DNA of 64,000 nucleotides from Nansenia antarctica (lineage: Eukaryota > Chordata > Actinopteri > Argentiniformes > Microstomatidae). Under the pieces are notes generated by a model. It worked only from the letters and a program-made list of their open reading frames with translations, made no database searches and was not told where the DNA came from. The DNA lies in contig OZ022348.1 in the NCBI GenBank assembly GCA_963989245.1, forward strand, positions 33,574,395 to 33,638,394, read 5' to 3'. Below, piece by piece: positions 48,108-58,740 of this stretch (positions within the stretch are counted from its first letter, which is position 1; the number at the start of each line of letters is the position of its first letter). Made by a program: the position numbers and the translations under genes.

Positions 48108-49462
48108 TGTCTCCTCTATGGTGTCCTCCACAGTCTCCTCCTCCTCTGACTCATCTACTGCCTCCACAGTCTCCTCCTCCTCTGACTCATCTACTGCCTC
48201 CACAGTCTCCTCCTCCTCTGACTCATCTACTGCCTCCACAGTCTCCTCCTCCTCTGACTCATCTACTGCCTCCACAGTCTCCTCCTCCTCTGACTCATCT
48301 ACTGCCTCCACAGTCTCCTCCTCCCCTGACTCATCTACTGCCTCCACAGTCTCCTCCCCTGACTCATCTACTGCCTCCACAGTCTCCTCCTCTGACTCAT
48401 CTACTGTCTCCACAGTCTCCTCCTCCTCTGCCTCATCTACTGTCTCCACAGTCTCCTCCTCTGACTCATCTACTGTCTCCACAGTCTCCTCCTCCTCTGC
48501 CTCATCTACTGCCTCCACAGTCTCCTCCTCTGACTCATCTACTGCCTCCACAGTCTCCTCCTCTGACTCATCTACTGCCTCCACAGTCTCCTCCTCCTCT
48601 GACTCATCTACTGCCTCCACAGTCTCCTCCCCTGACTCATCTACTGTCTCCACAGTCTCCTCCTCTGACTCATCTACTGCCTCCACAGTCTCCTCCTCTG
48701 ACTCATCTACTGCCTCCACAGTCTCCTCCTCTGCCTCATCTATTGCCTCCACAGTCTCCTCCTCCTCTGACTCATCTACTGCCTCCACAGTCTCCTCCTC
48801 CTCTGACTCATCTACTGCCTCCACAGTCTCCTCCTCTGACTCATCTACTGCCTCCACAGTCTCCTCCTCCTCTGACTCATCTACTGTCTCCACAGTCTCC
48901 TCCTCCTCTGACTCATCTACTGCCTCCACAGTCTCCTCCTCTGACTCATCTACTGCCTCCACAGTCTCCTCCTCTGCCTCATCTACTGCCTCCACAGTCT
49001 CCTCCTCCTCTGACTCATCTACTGCCTCCACAGTCTCCTCCTCCTCTGACTCATCTACTGTCTCCACAGTCTCCTCCTCTGACTCATCTACTGTCTCCAC
49101 AGTCTCCTCCTCTGACTCATCTACTGTCTCCACAGTCTCCTCCTCCTCTGACTCATCTACTGCCTCCACAGTCTCCTCCTCCTCTGACTCATCTACTGCC
49201 TCCACAGTCTCCTCCTCCTCTGACTCATCTACTGCCTCCACAGTCTCCTCCTCTGACTCATCTACTGCCTCCACAGTCTCCTCCTCTGACTCATCTACTG
49301 TCTCCACAGTCTCCTCCTCCTCTGACTCATCTACTGCCTCCACAGTCTCCTCCTCCTCTGACTCATCTACTGCCTCCACAGTCTCCTCCTCTGACTCATC
49401 TACTGCCTCCACAGTCTCCTCCTCTGACTCATCTACTGCCTCCACAGTCTCCTCCTCTGACC
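48108..49462. repeat. 33/36-bp coding minisatellite, about 40 copies
   Basis: Unit GTCTCCTCCTCCTCTGACTC plus ATCTACTGCCTCCACA, always a multiple of three, so the minus-strand frame stays open. Variants lose one TCC or swap GACTC/GCCTC and TGCC/TGTC. Confidence 0.95.
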
Positions 49463-49705
49463 TGGCCACCTTTTTAGGGAGCTGATCTTTCCGAGTGAAG
49501 CACAGAATGCTCATTTGCCTCTTCCCTGACATCTTTGAAATAGACAAATGCAATAATTAATACTATGCATTGTTTTCTGGATAAAATATAAGGAAATAGC
49601 CTAGTAGGCCAAAGGTTTTCACAATGGAGAGGTGGTGCCAGGGGTGGGCGAGGAAAAACAAAAAATATTCCAAATTATTATGGGTATTGTTATAAAAGTA
49701 TTATG

Positions 49706-49972
49706 CAGTGTTTCCTGCGGAAGAAGAGGTTTGCCTGCCTCTGGTTCCACAGTATAGGCTACTACTCCGCTACTGCATCTCAAAGCTCACAGTATCGTGA
49801 GTGAGTCAGTTACCTCAGTCAGGCTCTCTCTCAGCGCGCGTTATTGTGGTAACGAGAAACTCGCGCGGAAATTATGAGATGTGTAAAAGTATTTTCGCTT
49901 CATTATGAAACTGTGGCGGGACCAATTAGACTGGCAGGCCGCCACAGTCTAGATAATTAATGGGAAACATTG
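49706..49972. mobile_element. 267-bp hAT-like MITE
   Basis: Ends CAGTGTTTCCTGCGG and TAATGGGAAACATTG are imperfect inverted repeats of the CAGTGTTTCC type. No clear target duplication. Confidence 0.55.
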
Positions 49973-50704
49973 GCTGTGCTTTTGCTAGTAACTCGTTATT
50001 GCCCAACACTGGCAGGGATTCAACCGGTTAGCTAGGCTAGTTCACATACTCTGGTCAAACTGTTAGTTAACATACCAGCTGCCTGGACACATATATTCCC
50101 CAGCAACGGAAATCAATGATGAGATTACTTACTGTACTCATAGGATATGGTCTTCTCCCACGTCGACCAGTCTGTAGCCACTTTGAGATGTGATGATCAA
50201 TTCAAATAATCTGTCGTCTTCTGTGTAGCGAGCATCTGAATCAATAGCTCCAGTCAGCCCGTGCCGTTGGAATCAGAACGTTGTTTGTTGTAGCGGGAAT
50301 ATCAAAATGTTACCCGGATACAGCAATGCTATTATTTTCTGATTGGCTGTTCGGTAGCTATATATTTTTATTTGATTAGCTGGTGCGTGGCCTTCTGAAC
50401 TCTAGGGGAACCAGAGGGAACTCACTTGATTCTCTACCTGTTCTATTTTTTTAAATAGCGGCGCAACTTGGTGGGCGCCCCTGGTTATTTCTCTGCGTGA
50501 GAAGGTGTGGCGTGTGAGAGTGTGAACGGGTTGAAATGCGTGCGTGAGACTTGAGAGCCCTGCGTCATATGTTATATTGCTGTTAGCTAAAATTACTATC
50601 AGTAGGCTAATGTCTTAATCAGTTATCCCACCGATTCACACCAGTCTGAGTGATGCGCAGCTACATTAGCGTTAGTCTACCTAATTTGCGGCAAGAGGAC
50701 AGTG

Positions 50705-50839
50705 ACTGCGTTTACATGCACAGTGCACACCATATTCCGATTACGGTCAATATTAGGATTGTAATATTCCGAATAAGGTGTTTAGATGACTCTTGCCCAA
50801 TCGTAATATTGAGCATATTGGTGTGCATGTAAACGCAGT
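50705..50839. mobile_element. 135-bp MITE, 5-bp TSD
   Basis: Ends ACTGCGTTTACATGCAC and GTGCATGTAAACGCAGT are flanked by CAGTG on both sides (50700-50704 and 50840-50844). Internal ATATTCCG/CAATATT stretches are also partly inverted. Confidence 0.82.
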
Positions 50840-51194
50840 CAGTGAAGTTTACATTTTGTGAAATAGTGACAGAAGTTTCATGACTAGTGCCAGCTAATGT
50901 TCGTTACCAGTAGTGGCTGGAAGGATCTCCCCTAACGTTACTCCCTTTGAGCAGCGCTGTTTCGAGTACAGCTTGACCTACAAATGAAGTTACATTGTTG
51001 TTACCATATGTTGCCTGGTTTTATTACAATTACGTTTTTAGTAAAATTGACAGCTCAGTGTGATCAAAAGTAACTGCACTCATTGCATACAGTCGTGTTT
51101 TCAGTTTCCAGCAGAAGTCCTAGATGTTCTACTAAATGACCGTTAATTAGACTACATGTTTGTGTCAGGTTACTAGGCAACAGTCCATTTGACT

Positions 51195-51298
51195 GTTGTG
51201 ATTCGGCCTCGTACCTACGACCGAATCACAGCCGTGCTGATATTCAGTATAACAGCACTCCCTCTCGTGTGATATTGCTTAATTGATTATGCACACTT

Positions 51299-51300
<2 letters not shown>
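51195..51300. mobile_element. half copy of the 50-284 palindromic MITE
   Basis: Shares GGCCTCGTACCTACGACC, GTGCTGATATTCAGTA and CTCTCGTGTGATATTG with the element at 50-284, but only one arm is present. Confidence 0.7.
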
Positions 51301-51301
<1 letters not shown>

Positions 51302-51334
<33 letters not shown>

Positions 51335-53990
51335 TGTGTCTGTGTCTGTGTCTGTGTCTGTGTCTGTGTCTGTGCCATAGATCTCATTCTAACATCGGAT
51401 GAGTCCAAAATCTCCAAGAGTGGGGTTATTGTATGTGGGCTAAGTGATCATTACATGATCTTTTGCACTCGTAAAAAGCATAAACCCAAGGCTGGCGGTC
51501 ATAAAACTGTAACCACTAGATCCCTTAAATCCTATTCTAGTGAGGCCTTAAACCATAAACTGGAGAATCAAGACTGGTTAGATGAACTAAAAAGCACACA
51601 GGTTGAGGAGGCATGGCTAGGTTTCAAAACCAAATTCCTAAATATTATTGACAGTATAGCCCCCATGAGAACCACCAGGGTTAAAGCCCGATCGGAACCA
51701 TGGATGAATTCGGACATTCTAAATGCTATGAAAGTCAGAGACCTAAAATGCTCTGAAGTTCAAAAATGCAAATCAAAATTAGTGAAACACTTAAACGAAG
51801 ATCACAAAACCCACTTTGAGAAAATTAAAAAACAATGCAACAAACTATGCAATCAGGTAATTACCATGACCAAATCTGCTAAGAAAGAATACCTCGATAA
51901 CAAAATCGAAGAAAACTTAAACAAACCACGTGACCTTTGGAAGCTACTTAATAGCCAACTAGGTTGCAGTCAAAAACTCAAAACCAGGTCTACAAACATC
52001 AGCATAAAATCTGGAGATTCTCTCTTTACAGACAAGCTGGATGTGGCTAAGTGCTTAAACACTTTCTTTACAACCATAGCCACTAAATTAGTTAACAATC
52101 TACCACCCCACTCAGGGCGTTATGGTGTAGAGCACATCCGTGCGTTCTACAATAAACTGGGTGTACGCAAAGATGATTTTAAACTCTCCATGGTGTCAAA
52201 CGATGAGGTGTTTAAAAAACTGGGCGCTCTACACTCAGAAAAGGCCACGGGCCATGACAATATTCCAGCCAGATTTCTAAAAGACTCAGCTGCCTCCATT
52301 ACCCCAATCATCACCCACATAATAAACCTCTCCATCAAACAGGGACACGTCCCCCTTGACTTTAAAATAGCAAGGGTAACCCCACTGTATAAAAAAGGAA
52401 GCAAATTAGACCCAGGCAACTACCGACCTGTTTCTATTCTTAATTCCATCTCGAAACTTATGGAAAAAATAGTTTATGAACAGGTTGATAGGTACCTTAC
52501 CGAAAAAAATCTGATGTATGAATTTCAATCAGGATTCAGAACATCCCATTCCACTGACACATGCCTTCTCTATTTGAACGACCACATCAACCATGAGGTG
52601 GACTCGGGCAAGTACTGCGGCATGGTCATGCTGGACCTCCAGAAGGCCTTCGACACAGTAGATCACCACATATTGTTAGATAAACTGAAAGCAATTGGGT
52701 TCGATAGAACATCGGTGAGCTGGATGCAATCCTACTTAGAGGGGAGGGAACAGGTGGTTAGTGTGAACGGAACACTGTCCCCCCCCTCCCAGTGACCTGC
52801 GGCGTTCCACAAGGAAGCATATTGGGACCTTTACTGTTCCTAATATATGTGAATGACATGTCATCAGCATGTGATTGCAATTTGTTCCTGTTCGCGGATG
52901 ACTCGGCTCTGCTGGTCTCTGACAGGGACATATTGCAGGTGGAAAAAGCGCTAAGCACTGAACTGAGTAGAATCTGCATCTGGCTAGCTGACAATAAACT
53001 ATCAATACACCTAGGTAAAACTGAAACCATCCTATACGGATCCCCATCTAAACTCAGAAAGGCTGAACATTTTAAAATAAAAGTGGGTAACATTAATATC
53101 ACAAGAAAAGAGGATATTACATACCTGGGCTCCATCTTAGAGGCAAATCTTTCCGGAGATAAAATGGCAGCAAAAGTAATCAAAAAAGTGAACCATAGAA
53201 CTAGATTCTTGTACAGGATATCCTCACTTGTCAGTAAAAACACACTGAGGACCCTATCAGGAGCTCTCATTCAATGTCACTTCGACTATGCCGTAACATC
53301 ATGGTACTATAGAACCACAAAGGCCCATAAAACAAGACTCCAGACAGCCCAAAATAAACTGGTTAGGCTTCTGCTAGGCCTCAACCCTAGGACACATCTA
53401 ACCGCTGCTCATTTTTTGAGCCTTGATTGGCTACGAGTAGTTGACAGAGTGCAGCAGCTTGCACTGGGCCTGGTCTTCAAGATACGCTACACCACAAAGA
53501 CACCCAAGTACCTGTCAACATACTTCCAAAAAGTGCAAAACACTGCCCACCTTCAAAACCACTCTCAAAAAACATTTACAGGAGGCTGCAATCCGTAACT
53601 GGACCCTCTAAATCAAAAATCAGATTAAAAGACCCGAACTACCCACTGTACATACTTTGTGTTTTGTCCCCCGCCCCCACCTGTGATGTATGTCCCCACC
53701 TGTCCTACCCGCTGTACATACCTTATGTTTTGTTGTATTGTTCTTCCCATGATGGATGTATGTTTATCTTGTAGATAGTAATAGTTATTTGTCTGTATTA
53801 TCTTGTAGATAGTACTAGTTTTTTTTGTCTGTCTTACATGTAACGATGAATTGAGAATCAAGGACCCCAATTGAAATAAGCCAGTGGCTTTCTTGGGTTT
53901 TTATCCTGTTAGTTGACCTTGTATGTAATATGTACTTTCATGTACCTACTTCTGCAAATCTTCTAATAAAGTTTTCAATCAATCAATCAA
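51302..53990 (+). pseudogene. non-LTR retrotransposon, RT region, frameshifted
   Basis: After a GT/GTGTCT microsatellite (51300-51376) a plus frame runs to 52795. It has the endonuclease end (LSDHYMIF) and RT blocks: NYRPVSILNSISKLMEKI, FQSGFRTSHST and MLDLQKAFDTVDHHIL. The frame is lost at a run of eight C (52782-52789) and continues at 52796-53598 with VTCGVPQGSILGPLLFLIYV, LFADDSALLVSD (catalytic FADD) and the thumb region. The 3' end has AATAAAGTTTTC then ATCA repeats at 53966-53990. CR1/L2/Jockey-like group; clade not settled. It is 5'-truncated: no complete endonuclease. Confidence 0.88.
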
Positions 53991-54176
53991 AGTGAAGGAA
54001 CTTTTGTTTTGAATGAGAAACAGACGGCGGAAGAGTAACTCACTAGCAGGTTTGTTTACATGGATTATATTAATTACTTCAAATTAGTGATGGGGGAAAC
54101 GAAGCTTTCGACGCAATTGACAGTTCGACACAATTGTGTCGGAAAAAGTGTCGATCTACCGATGCAGTCGATACAG

Positions 54177-54248
54177 CAGCTCCACAATGACATCTGCTGG
54201 TCAGGTCATGGTACAGCAGCTCCATAGTGACATCTGCTGGTCAGGTCT
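54177..54248. repeat. 39-bp duplication within a TAGTGATGGG-type repeat
   Basis: Two copies of ACAGCAGCTCCAYARTGACA plus TCTGCTGGTCAGGT. The nearby TTAGTGATGGGGGAAACGAA at 54085 looks like a hAT-type end, but no matching right end was found. Confidence 0.5.
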
Positions 54249-54482
54249 GGTATGGCGGCTGTATCGACTGATTCACAAGTCAGGAATTTGAGGCAAAATA
54301 CAATAAGCCCACCGTCATCTGCGATGTCTTGTTCAATAAAGGTGCTGTGACAAACTGTGTCGATGTATATGTGGCCATATATGTGGTCTTAAATGTTGGT
54401 GTGTCTAGTAGACTATAATAAATACATATGAATAAATAAATAAATGCAACTGTTGTGTCAATTTCTGATATGAATAGAATAG

Positions 54483-54601
54483 AATTTCCCCTGGAGTAAT
54501 TGTAGTACTCAAGGGCACACTAGTGGTGTTGTTTCAGGCAGGATTTGAACTCACAACCTTCTGATCACCAGTCCAATTCACTATTCACTCCACTATCCCC
54601 T
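54483..54601 (-). mobile_element. tRNA-derived SINE fragment
   Basis: The reverse strand gives a B-box-like GAGTTCAAATCCTG and the same GTGCCCTTGAGTAC stretch as the SINE at 33402. The 3' tail is missing. Confidence 0.7.
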
Positions 54602-54964
54602 TGACATGTAATTGGAGCAGATATAAATGGTCAACATGTCATAACAGGGCCAACAGTGTTGGGACGTGCTCGTGGAACAGGGAAAGAGTGCAAAACAAGG
54701 CTATACTGTGGGAACTGGACAGACTTGTGCTTATGTGAACAATCAAATATTTATTGCTTGTGTACATGAACAGGCAACGTTTTTTAAAATGTATATCTAT
54801 CTGGCTAGCCTATGTGTTGCAATTATGAATCTATGACTATCTCTGTATGTTCTATGTCTACATGCCCCGCGCAAAACATAGACGGCTTGTCAAAATAAAA
54901 GTCACCTTATAAACTCCATATTGAAAATCTAAATGTACAATTTCGAATTAAATGCAAAGACCCC

Positions 54965-54967
<3 letters not shown>

Positions 54968-55013
<46 letters not shown>
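54968..55013. repeat. (TA)n microsatellite
   Basis: About 22 TA units, next to the left end of the 55014-57650 element. Confidence 0.95.
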
Positions 55014-55015
<2 letters not shown>

Positions 55016-57646
55016 AGGACGTGCCGTCCATATAAGCAGAGTAAGCAGTGCTTGCTTACCCAACGAAAAAATAAAAAAGGACTGTGAAAATATTAAAATA
55101 AAAATGCATGTAACCGTTTGTTTGTTTTCATTAAAAGAGTCGTATTTTAGGTCCCAGGGCAGCAGGAGTCATTCATTTTGACGTTGCATTTTTAGCGCCA
55201 CCTGCAGGAGTTAGCACTTCCTACTCTGCCTGCATTGCGTTACATTATAAGCACTTCTCTCTCTGCTTTCCCTCGCGTACATTCGAATGCGTGAAAATGT
55301 CTTTTTTATTTTTTTCCGATGCCTCAGCCCGCTGTTTAATGTGGCCAGGGTAAGCATGCTTACAGCCAATCAGTAGGTCTTTCATTCCGATAAGAGCTAC
55401 TGATTGGCTCACTTTCAAGTTCACTTAACATTTCACCTCTCGCCCGGCAGAATAGCTTATGCTAGCTAGCTCAAACGATCTAAATAATAATAATCAATAA
55501 GGATAACTTGCTTGATTTTGTGAATATGGACATTACTGTCAGCGACCTAAAGGGATTTCGTAGACTGGACTGGACTGGAAAAACAGAACTACTGGCTAAA
55601 TGCCGCCAGAAGCCACCGCTCACCGATCTTCACACCCAGAAAGGGAGAGTCGCTAGGGGCTGCAGCAAGCCTGGTATGAGCGGTTTGTATGATTTATATG
55701 ATTCACGAGGCTGGTGGCGATCTGTGCTTGTTTATATGGTTTGAGTACTTTGAGAGGGAGGGTTTGTGATGTGATGTCAAGTGCCTGTGTGACAAAGTGT
55801 GAAAAGAAAGTGTGTTGTGAGTTTACTATGGAGAATGGAAACGGTGTGTGTCTGTGTTGTGCGTGTGTGCGTTTGCGATGTTGAAACTGGACTTGTAGAT
55901 TTCAGCAGGCTGGCTACTTGAAAAGATCTTGGTTCAAAAAAGATTGAACAATGAGCACCCCTGATATAGTCGAAACTGGCAACTGTTTTTTTTGTTTTTG
56001 GTAATCTGATCACAAAGTGACCCTACAGTTTATTAGCGGGTTCTAGGCAGTGGCGGCTGGTGATAACAATTTTGGGTGGGGCACAGGTTATGGGGGCATG
56101 CTCCATGGGGAAGAATATCAACTTTAAAATCTGGATTTACAGTCGATTTTAGCACGAGAATATATATACAGTACAAGTTAATTATTTTTAGATATAACTT
56201 ATTAAAGGGAAAACTGCAAACACAACAAAAATATGACAAATCAACTGGAATAGTCTTTGTTAGCAGAGTAGACCCAATGTTAACAGAATGGACTTATACC
56301 CTTTGTCTATCTTTGCAGCGGTAAGGTGTATAATTCTAGCAGTACTGTCCAGACAGTTGTCTTGTTTAGCCATTCAACTAGGCATTATTTATTCAATGGA
56401 GAAACACATGGAACACAATGCAATTGTGATAATAAATGTGTTCTTTGTTACTTCTTTAATTAAATGAAAGTGTACCTTTCTATTATCATACAATATTTCC
56501 TTGAACATGTAAACTCTATAATCATACAGTTGTCTTTCTATTAGTTGTCTCTGTCATACTGAACTGTTTGTTATCATCCTGAACTATCTCTGTTGCTCAC
56601 CTCACCTCAGTTCTGTCTATATTGCTCTCCTCTCCTGTTGTCTGTCTCTCTGTTGCTCTCCTCTCCTGTTGTCTGTCTCTCTGTTGCTCACCTCACCTCA
56701 GTTCTGTCTCTATTGCTCTCCTCTCCTTGTTGTCTGTCTCTCTGTTGCTCACCTCACCTCAGTTCTGTCTCTCTTGCTCTCCTCTCCTTGTTGTCTGTCT
56801 CTCTGTTGCTGTCCTGTTGTCTGTCCGAATATCGGTTGTTAAGTCGCGACGTGTTTCCGGGTCCAAAGTTGGCTGAGGTGCTTGTGCTGCAATAATAATA
56901 ATAATTAATTATATTTATATAGCGCTTTTCCGAGGCTCAAATACCCTGACAATATGGGGAAAACGGGAAAGTGCTGTGTCCCTTGTTGTATGAATAGATC
57001 CGAGTCTAAAAAACGATTAAACTGTCATTCTACCGCTGTAGTACACTGGTATTCTGGTGCGGAGAATTTCTGGTTTGGAGCCGGAAATTGCAAAACGTCA
57101 CGTTTGACGTCAGACTTAACAACCGGATATTCAGGGCTCTCAAGTCTCACACATTTTTTAATTTTTACTACACCTAGTGGTAGTGGCCCTAGGCTGCAGC
57201 CTAGGTAAGCCTATAATCTGCGCATGCTCGGGGGGCACTTTTCTGCGTCCCGGCCGGGAAATAGGAGACAGCCAATTGGAGCGCTGCTACAGCTCACGTG
57301 TAAGCCAAAAGTATTTGGACTTGGATAGACTGCCATTCGGCCGGCGCCCCGACTCCTCACAGTGTATTTTCACAGTGAATTTTACACACACACAGATAAA
57401 ATGTTTATTGTATTGGAGGATTTTTAATGAATGCTGATAGGCGCCGACAGAATATCAGCCGCATTTTATGAATAAACATTGTTTATTTGTAAAAATCTTT
57501 TACAAGAAGTGGGGCTGCGTTGGAAGGTGGCGGCGGCGCCCTAGCGCCCTCTATTGGCCAGCCGCCACTGCCTGATAGCGTGTATGTGTAATTATGTGTA
57601 TTTCTATATCTTGTGCTTACCCAATCTAAAAGCTCACGGCACGTGC

Positions 57647-57650
<4 letters not shown>
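55014..57650 (+). mobile_element. hAT-like element with a TTF/ZMYM-type ORF remnant
   Basis: Left end CAAGGACGTGCCGT, right end ACGGCACGTGCCTG, both inside TA repeats. A plus frame at 55535-55660 reads DLKGFRRLDWTGKTELLAKC and KPPLTDLHTQKGR, which resembles the N-terminus of hAT proteins of the TTF/ZMYM type. The rest is replaced by a second inserted element at 56047-57573. Confidence 0.5.
56047..57573. mobile_element. nested TIR element with CAGTGGCGGCTGG ends
   Basis: Ends GGCAGTGGCGGCTGG and CCAGCCGCCACTGCC are perfect inverted repeats. No clean duplication. Inside are a 62-bp TC-rich tandem repeat (56600-56825, about four copies) and an L2-type tail in reverse (56885-56940). Confidence 0.7.
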
Positions 57651-57689
<39 letters not shown>

Positions 57690-57692
57690 TGT
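57651..57692. repeat. (TA)n microsatellite
   Basis: About 20 TA units at the right border of the 55014-57650 element. Confidence 0.9.
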
Positions 57693-57919
57693 ATATACTG
57701 TATATATAGGCTATATACACTGCAAGGGACTACGGATGAAAATTAGCCTTCTGGCTAAATCTGGCGTATTTACATAATATGCATTGTCCCTTTACAAATA
57801 AACGAAATAAACTAAACTACAATATAACTTAGACACGTTGTCTTTAAATGGGTCATTTACAAAGGGAGGCCCAGTATTACTAAACTGTTCCTAATATTAC
57901 TATATTATATATATATATA

Positions 57920-58087
57920 CACTACCGTTCAAAAGTTTTGGGTCACCCAGACAATTTCATTTTCCACATTAACAATGTATAGAGTGTATTTATGATTAAT
58001 TTAATGTTATCTTCATTGAAAAAAACTGTGCTTTTCTTTAAAAAATAAGGACATTTCTAAGTGACCCCAAACTTTTGAACGGTAGTG
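57920..58087. mobile_element. 168-bp Tc1/mariner MITE
   Basis: Ends CACTACCGTTCAAAAGTT and AACTTTTGAACGGTAGTG in a TA-rich flank, the well-known fish type with GGGTCAC and GTGACCCC inside the arms. Confidence 0.9.
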
Positions 58088-58371
58088 TATATATAATAAT
58101 ATATATTATATGATAATACTATACTATAGTATTACTATACTGTTCCTAATCAAATGTTATATCAACGTTTCAATAAACATTTGAGCTTTTATTGTGATGT
58201 TTCCTCCAAAGCGGAAGTTGTTGTAGTAACAGTTCTTCCTGGTCGTGAGGAAGTTGAGCAGGTCGATCATAACAACTTTAGAAACGTTTAGAGACATTTG
58301 TATAGCATTCAGAAGAAAGTTGGAATAGGAAGTAGGATGGGCAGGAACCAGAAGGAAAAACAGTCATTTCC

Positions 58372-58735
58372 TGTCTCAGGATAGGTCACACTAGCCTGAA
58401 CAGCTTAGGATAGGCCACACTAGCCTGAACAGTTTAGGATAGGGCACACTAGACTCAACAGCTTAGGATAGGCCACACTAGACTCAACAGCTTAGGATAG
58501 GCCACACTAGACTCAACAGCTTAGGATAGGCCACACTAGACTCAACAGCTTAGGATAGGCCACACTAGACTCAACAGCTTAGGATAGGGCACACTAGACT
58601 GAACAGCTTAGGATAGGGTACACTAGACTCAACAGCTTAGGATAGGCCACACTAGACTCAACAGCTTAGGATAGGCCACACTAGACTCAACAGCTTAGGA
58701 TAGGGCACACTAGACTCAACAGCACACTACACAAG
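58372..58735. repeat. 29-bp minisatellite
   Basis: About 12 copies of AACAGCTTAGGATAGGCCAC plus ACTAGACTC. It ends a few bases before the L2 tail. Confidence 0.93.
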
Positions 58736-58740
58736 ATATC

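Larger units (their letters stand above)
44683..49532 (-). pseudogene. split hAT-transposase-derived gene with acidic repeat domain, frameshifted
   Basis: The first exon, 49532-47817 (572 codons), starts MSGKRQMSILCFTRKDQ, then has about 40 acidic repeats of SEEEETVEAVDE. A zinc-finger region follows (WPFITMGTTSSFYWCSVC, SRHVEGKGHQ). Later pieces, in order: 47682-47588; 47587-47430 with VTDGSNDTG; 47322-47000 with KMNPLTVRIFDIN and NCVGLSIDNAPVN; about 46889-46803; about 46711-46612; 46500-46190; about 45640-45290; 45242-45082; and a C-terminal exon with LVLVLPHSNADAERVFSMV (the hAT dimerisation block) ending at the stop at 44683. One extra T near 47584 breaks the frame (MF then stop, where MFRDSP is expected), and a triplication interrupts 46187-46400. 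It belongs to a common teleost hAT/ZBED-like family. Host use is not indicated. Confidence 0.8.

Noticed and set aside
48073..49485. 470-codon serine/threonine-rich plus-strand open frame
   Set aside because: It is the antisense of the acidic minisatellite in the hAT gene. It has no independent start context or known homologue, and its openness follows from the repeat unit.
56593..56895. leucine/serine-rich frames
   Set aside because: Translation of a 62-bp TC-rich tandem repeat inside a TE.
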